From assembly GCA_026193755.1 (NCBI GenBank), contig JAPHUI010000249.1:1-8011 (forward strand): DNA of 8,011 bases, read 5' to 3'. The position numbers were made by a program, and so were the translations under genes. The notes beneath the pieces were generated by a model that saw only the letters and a program-made list of their open reading frames with translations, had not been told where the DNA came from and did no database searches. The DNA is from Ignavibacteriaceae bacterium. GTDB taxonomy: Bacteria > Bacteroidota > Ignavibacteria > Ignavibacteriales > Ignavibacteriaceae. The first letter of the stretch is position 1. Each line of letters begins with the position of its first letter. Shown here one piece after another: positions 6,058-8,011 of this stretch.

Positions 6058-7206
6058 TCAAAAACTAAAAATGAGCCTAAAGTCCAGATGATCCGCCCAG
6101 TGACGATAAGACTTGAAGTTTATTCCCGCATAAAAGTGATCAAATATCCGGTGGACTAAACCAAATCTTTGATAAAAATCATCCTTTTCTTTATAGGGTC
6201 GGTATACATACAAACCAAGTTGAATACTAAAAATTGTCTTCCCCATTAAAAACTCCCATCCTCCTTGAATAGAACCTCGCCAGGGACTTTGGTCTTCAAT
6301 TGTTCCCCTTTGAACTCGGAGTCTTGCTCTGCCATTCATTTCCACTTCAGCACCTGCAGTGACCGCTCCAAATCTCATCACTTGCCAGCTTCTTACGACA
6401 TTAATACCAAACATTGGCATTTGAGATTCATCAGGAAAGGGCATTGCTGAAATTCCCCAAAATAAACTAATGTCCCATCTTTTTTTATTCTTTGCATTCA
6501 AATATGGATCTGGATGTGTTCTTGGTTTTATTTCAATTGGTTCAAAAGTATAACCAACAGCAAAGCTAAGTGCTGGATAATTTATTCCGCCGTTTGGTTC
6601 AGTAATAGCAGCATTTGAGTTGTGATTCATGCTTACTAAAAATTGAGCTTCTACATTATCACTGAAAGCATATCTTATTCCTCCACCTACAGAAAGTAAA
6701 TAATTTAGATGTGTGGAATAGGACATATTGTTCGGATGGTTTTCTTTGTCATATGGTTTTGTCAAATAAGATAATCCTGCTTTACCTTTTACAAGAAAAT
6801 TAAATTTGGATAGCAATCCAAAAAAGTAAGTAAAGTCAATCCCACCTTCAAAACCGTATCCGAATATTTCATTTATATCGAAGTCGTAAAAGGCAAGATG
6901 AAAACCTAATCTGGGATAACAATGGCAGTCATCCCAAACTTCACGTGTATATAAAAGGTAGTCGAAATTTAATTCATAACCTATAGGATGCGTTCCGCGA
7001 ATATTTACCACTTCCTTGGCGTGAGGTACAGCAAAACCGTAAATAAAATTAAAACCAGCAGTCAGAGGAGTTGCGTCAGGAATATTAATTTCTGTAAAAG
7101 AGATGGAATCTTGAGAGGAAATATAAAGTGAATCTGAATTTGACTGGGAGTATGTAAATCCTGCTAGTACAATTAAACAGCAGATGATTAATGTTTTATT
7201 TTTCAC
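6058..7206 (-). CDS. PagL/acyloxyacyl-hydrolase-like outer-membrane beta-barrel protein
   Basis: Family members remove or process acyl chains on lipid A at the outer membrane. The 382 residues begin with a signal peptide (NKTLIICCLIVLAGFTYSQ; cleavage near 20-21), then amphipathic beta strands, ending in LIFSF with the C-terminal Phe typical of barrels. The key region is H195-N-S197-N198 followed by PNGGIN at 204-209. In PagL the catalytic triad is His, Ser and a Glu 12 residues after the Ser in a PNxGIE context; here that position is N209, so classical activity is doubtful. It is about twice PagL length; the second half (about 240-382) adds strands ending GINFKSYRHWADHLDFRL, an arrangement I associate with Bacteroidota members. 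C94 and C96 lie in a WDDCHCYP loop. The start is GTG: the frame has a stop 17 codons upstream and no ATG between, and the signal peptide begins at this codon. No clear ribosome binding site. It precedes argF by 73 bases. Confidence 0.82.
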   Translation of the reverse strand: MKNKTLIICCLIVLAGFTYSQSNSDSLYISSQDSISFTEINIPDATPLTAGFNFIYGFAVPHAKEVVNIRGTHPIGYELNFDYLLYTREVWDDCHCYPRLGFHLAFYDFDINEIFGYGFEGGIDFTYFFGLLSKFNFLVKGKAGLSYLTKPYDKENHPNNMSYSTHLNYLLSVGGGIRYAFSDNVEAQFLVSMNHNSNAAITEPNGGINYPALSFAVGYTFEPIEIKPRTHPDPYLNAKNKKRWDISLFWGISAMPFPDESQMPMFGINVVRSWQVMRFGAVTAGAEVEMNGRARLRVQRGTIEDQSPWRGSIQGGWEFLMGKTIFSIQLGLYVYRPYKEKDDFYQRFGLVHRIFDHFYAGINFKSYRHWADHLDFRLIFSF

Positions 7207-7284
7207 AGATTTGGTTTTATCTTTTTTAGGATGAAAGCTGAAATCTTTTAACCACCATCAAAAATAATAAAAAATTAGAATCGG

Positions 7285-7322
7285 TTAAGGGATAAAATGC
7301 AAAACCTTAATATGAATTGCAT
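7285..7322 (-). promoter_or_regulatory. Pseudoknot-like interleaved stems in the leader of the PagL-like gene
   Basis: TTAAGG (7285-7290) pairs with CCTTAA (7305-7310), and ATGCAA (7297-7302) pairs with TTGCAT (7317-7322). The arms alternate, which is the H-type pseudoknot order, with connecting segments of 6, 2 and 6 bases. On the transcript of the PagL-like gene this would lie about 79-116 bases before the GTG. AT-rich sequence makes two 6-bp matches unremarkable, so function is speculative. Confidence 0.22.
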
Positions 7323-7369
7323 CTAAAACTAATCTCCCTAAAAACTCCATCAAGTCTAATTCGATTTTA

Positions 7370-7415
7370 CAAATTATCTTAACTCCATACACATAAAAAC
7401 TTATTGCAAATTATC
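7370..7415. repeat. Two 9-bp direct repeats upstream of the PagL-like gene
   Basis: CAAATTATC occurs at 7370-7378 and again at 7407-7415, 37 bases apart start to start, or about 3.5 helical turns. They could be paired regulator sites for the PagL-like gene; with this base composition chance is also likely. Confidence 0.25.
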
Positions 7416-7552
7416 AATTTATAAACAGATTATTCGGAACTAAAGGGGATTGAATTCCGTTTGTTTCATTAGGTGGGGATTTAGTCAGGGCATTATATAA
7501 ATGAATTGGTTTTTTCTGAAGTATTATTTGAAGTAATTAAAGATAAAAATTC

Positions 7553-7584
7553 AAAATAAAAATCTGGCGAACGATTTTTATTTT
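7553..7584 (-). terminator. Terminator-like inverted repeat after tRNA-Pro
   Basis: A perfect 12-bp inverted repeat, AAAATAAAAATC (7553-7564) and GATTTTTATTTT (7573-7584), encloses an 8-base loop. It lies 15 bases beyond the encoded CCA of tRNA-Pro and reads into TTTTGAATTTTTATC on the minus strand, and into TTTTTTATAT on the plus strand. The stem is almost all A-T with one G-C pair next to the loop, so it is weaker than usual but well placed. It could also act in both directions. Confidence 0.55.
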
Positions 7585-7599
7585 TTATATTATTGTAGG

Positions 7600-7677
7600 T
7601 GGTCGGGGTGGGGGGATTCGAACCCCCGACCTCTTCGTCCCGAACGAAGCGCGCTAACCGGGCTGCGCTACACCCCG
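7600..7677 (-). tRNA. tRNA-Pro (anticodon CGG), CCA encoded
   Basis: Read on the minus strand, the acceptor arms CGGGGTG and CACCCCG pair over 7 bp. The anticodon arm CTTCG-TTCGGGA-CGAAG gives anticodon CGG, which reads the proline codon CCG, with G at position 37 as expected for tRNA-Pro. The T arm is GGGGG-TTCGAAT-CCCCC with the standard TTCGAAT loop, and the D arm contains GCGCAGCCCGGTTAGCGC. The discriminator base is A (7603) and the CCA tail is encoded in the DNA (7600-7602). A C1-G72 first pair is typical of bacterial tRNA-Pro. The gene is alone here, flanked by a terminator-like repeat. Confidence 0.97.
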
Positions 7678-7687
7678 TACAAAGTAT

Positions 7688-7705
7688 TTTTGCACTTTAG
7701 CAAAA
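7688..7705. repeat. Inverted repeat just upstream of tRNA-Pro
   Basis: TTTTGC (7688-7693) and GCAAAA (7700-7705) are perfect arms around a 6-base spacer, 10 bases before the mature tRNA 5' end. ACTTT (7694-7698) and AAAGT (7703-7707) form a second overlapping repeat. This is where the tRNA promoter or its 5' leader lies, so it may be an operator, a leader hairpin or chance. Confidence 0.25.
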
Positions 7706-7872
7706 GTTACGGTCGAAAAAATAGTATAATTGGCATAAAATAGCTAAAAAATGTAGATTGCATTGGAAAGATTTTTGATACTAATATCATTTATAAATAA
7801 AGCGCTAAACACATAAAATTATTGTTTTTGTATAATTTTTATAATATTTTAACAGACACTTGAAAAACGGTT

Positions 7873-7889
7873 ATTCACTTTTTGTGAAT
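7873..7889 (+). promoter_or_regulatory. Hairpin in the leader of the secreted-protein gene
   Basis: ATTCAC (7873-7878) and GTGAAT (7884-7889) form a 6-bp stem with a T5 loop, 50 bases before the ATG. It could be an mRNA-stabilising 5' hairpin or an operator. No T-run follows, so it is not a terminator. Confidence 0.3.
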
Positions 7890-7925
7890 TATTAAATAGT
7901 AAATAATAAATATCTATAACAATCT

Positions 7926-7932
7926 AGGAGGG
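7926..7932 (+). promoter_or_regulatory. Strong ribosome binding site of the secreted-protein gene
   Basis: AGGAGGG lies seven bases before the ATG at 7940. It is the closest match to the anti-Shine-Dalgarno sequence in the window and fixes the start; it suggests high translation of the gene it serves. Confidence 0.8.
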
Positions 7933-7939
7933 TCTATTT

Positions 7940-8011
7940 ATGAAAAAATTATTCAGTATTCTTTCACTTTCTGGAGTTTTACTCTTGATGAGTAATTCTT
8001 TTGCGCAAGAA
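7940..8011 (+). CDS. Secreted or membrane protein, N-terminal signal peptide only (cut by window end)
   Basis: Only 24 codons are in the window: two lysines after Met, a hydrophobic stretch (LFSILSLSGVLLLMS), then NSFAQE. This is a typical signal peptide, with probable cleavage after FA or FAQ near residue 22-23. The start is secured by AGGAGGG at optimal spacing. The frame is open to the last base, so the gene continues outside. The product cannot be told from this part: ExbB/TolQ-type proton-channel proteins of Bacteroidota can begin with similar MKKLF...FAQ peptides, but so do many secreted proteins, and I do not assign one. The gene is divergent from tRNA-Pro and has its own long leader. 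Confidence 0.75.
   Translation, partial: MKKLFSILSLSGVLLLMSNSFAQE

Larger units (their letters stand above)
7207..7599. other. Long non-coding region between the PagL-like gene and tRNA-Pro
   Basis: These 393 AT-rich bases hold no credible gene; the only notable frame is 11 codons at 7501-7536 with no ribosome binding site. It must contain the promoter and leader of the minus-strand PagL-like gene. Structures seen are an interleaved pair of 6-bp stems (7285-7322), two 9-bp direct repeats (7370-7378 and 7407-7415), a weak 5-bp repeat CGGAA/TTCCG (7435-7459), and the terminator-like repeat at 7553-7584. Confidence 0.5.
7678..7939. other. Divergent intergenic region between tRNA-Pro and the secreted-protein gene
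   Basis: These 262 AT-rich bases must hold promoters for the minus-strand tRNA and the plus-strand gene at 7940. Two TATAAT strings (7831-7836 and 7840-7845) lie on the plus strand, but neither has a well-placed -35 partner; TTGAAA at 7860-7865 also lacks one. No coding frame is evident. Confidence 0.4.

Noticed and set aside
7501..7536. 11-residue frame (MNWFFLKYYLK) in the region before tRNA-Pro
   Set aside because: Too short, no Shine-Dalgarno sequence, and no gene downstream on the plus strand that it could serve as a leader peptide.
1..8011. Mobile element, CRISPR array, phage or defence island
   Set aside because: No transposase or integrase frames, no spaced direct repeat array and no att-like duplication of the tRNA 3' end were seen anywhere in the window.

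Overview
The window reads as an AT-rich chromosomal segment from a Gram-negative bacterium, most likely of the Bacteroidota/Chlorobi/Ignavibacteria group. The clues are two outer-membrane beta-barrel proteins with short signal peptides ending near Ala-Gln or Ser-Gln, a third signal peptide ending in FAQE, weak or absent Shine-Dalgarno sites in front of several genes, and a DnaE fragment that resembles the short second-copy DnaE proteins I associate with Bacteroidota. The taxonomic call is inference from protein style; no rRNA is present.

Layout, left to right. 1-1404 (+): C-terminal 467 codons of a DNA polymerase III alpha-subunit family protein, cut by the window edge. 1405-1551: leader with overlapping inverted repeats. 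1552-1881 (+): a complete SMR transporter of the SugE/Gdx (guanidinium exporter) type. 1970-2656 (-): a DUF2490-like outer-membrane beta-barrel protein, convergent with the transporter. 2657-2901: AT-rich divergent intergenic region. 2902-4965 (+): a membrane-anchored M48 zinc metalloprotease with a long C-terminal helical extension. 4983-5984 (-): ornithine carbamoyltransferase, convergent with the protease across 17 bases. 6058-7206 (-): a PagL/acyloxyacyl-hydrolase-like outer-membrane protein with a GTG start, upstream of argF on the same strand. 7207-7599: long non-coding stretch. 7600-7677 (-): tRNA-Pro(CGG) with encoded CCA and a 12-bp terminator-like inverted repeat after it. 7940-8011 (+): the first 24 codons of a secreted protein behind the strongest ribosome binding site in the window.

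The genes do not form an obvious pathway. They look like single-gene transcription units in mixed orientation: DNA synthesis, guanidinium efflux, envelope proteins, membrane proteolysis and arginine metabolism. I see no mobile element, CRISPR array, phage gene or defence cassette. The most interesting items are the substitution at the expected catalytic Glu of the PagL-like protein, the mutually exclusive hairpins upstream of the Gdx-type exporter, the pseudoknot-like arrangement upstream of the PagL-like gene, the E. coli-like ornithine carbamoyltransferase with a Met-to-Leu change in its SMG loop, and the large uncharacterised C-terminal half of the M48 protein.
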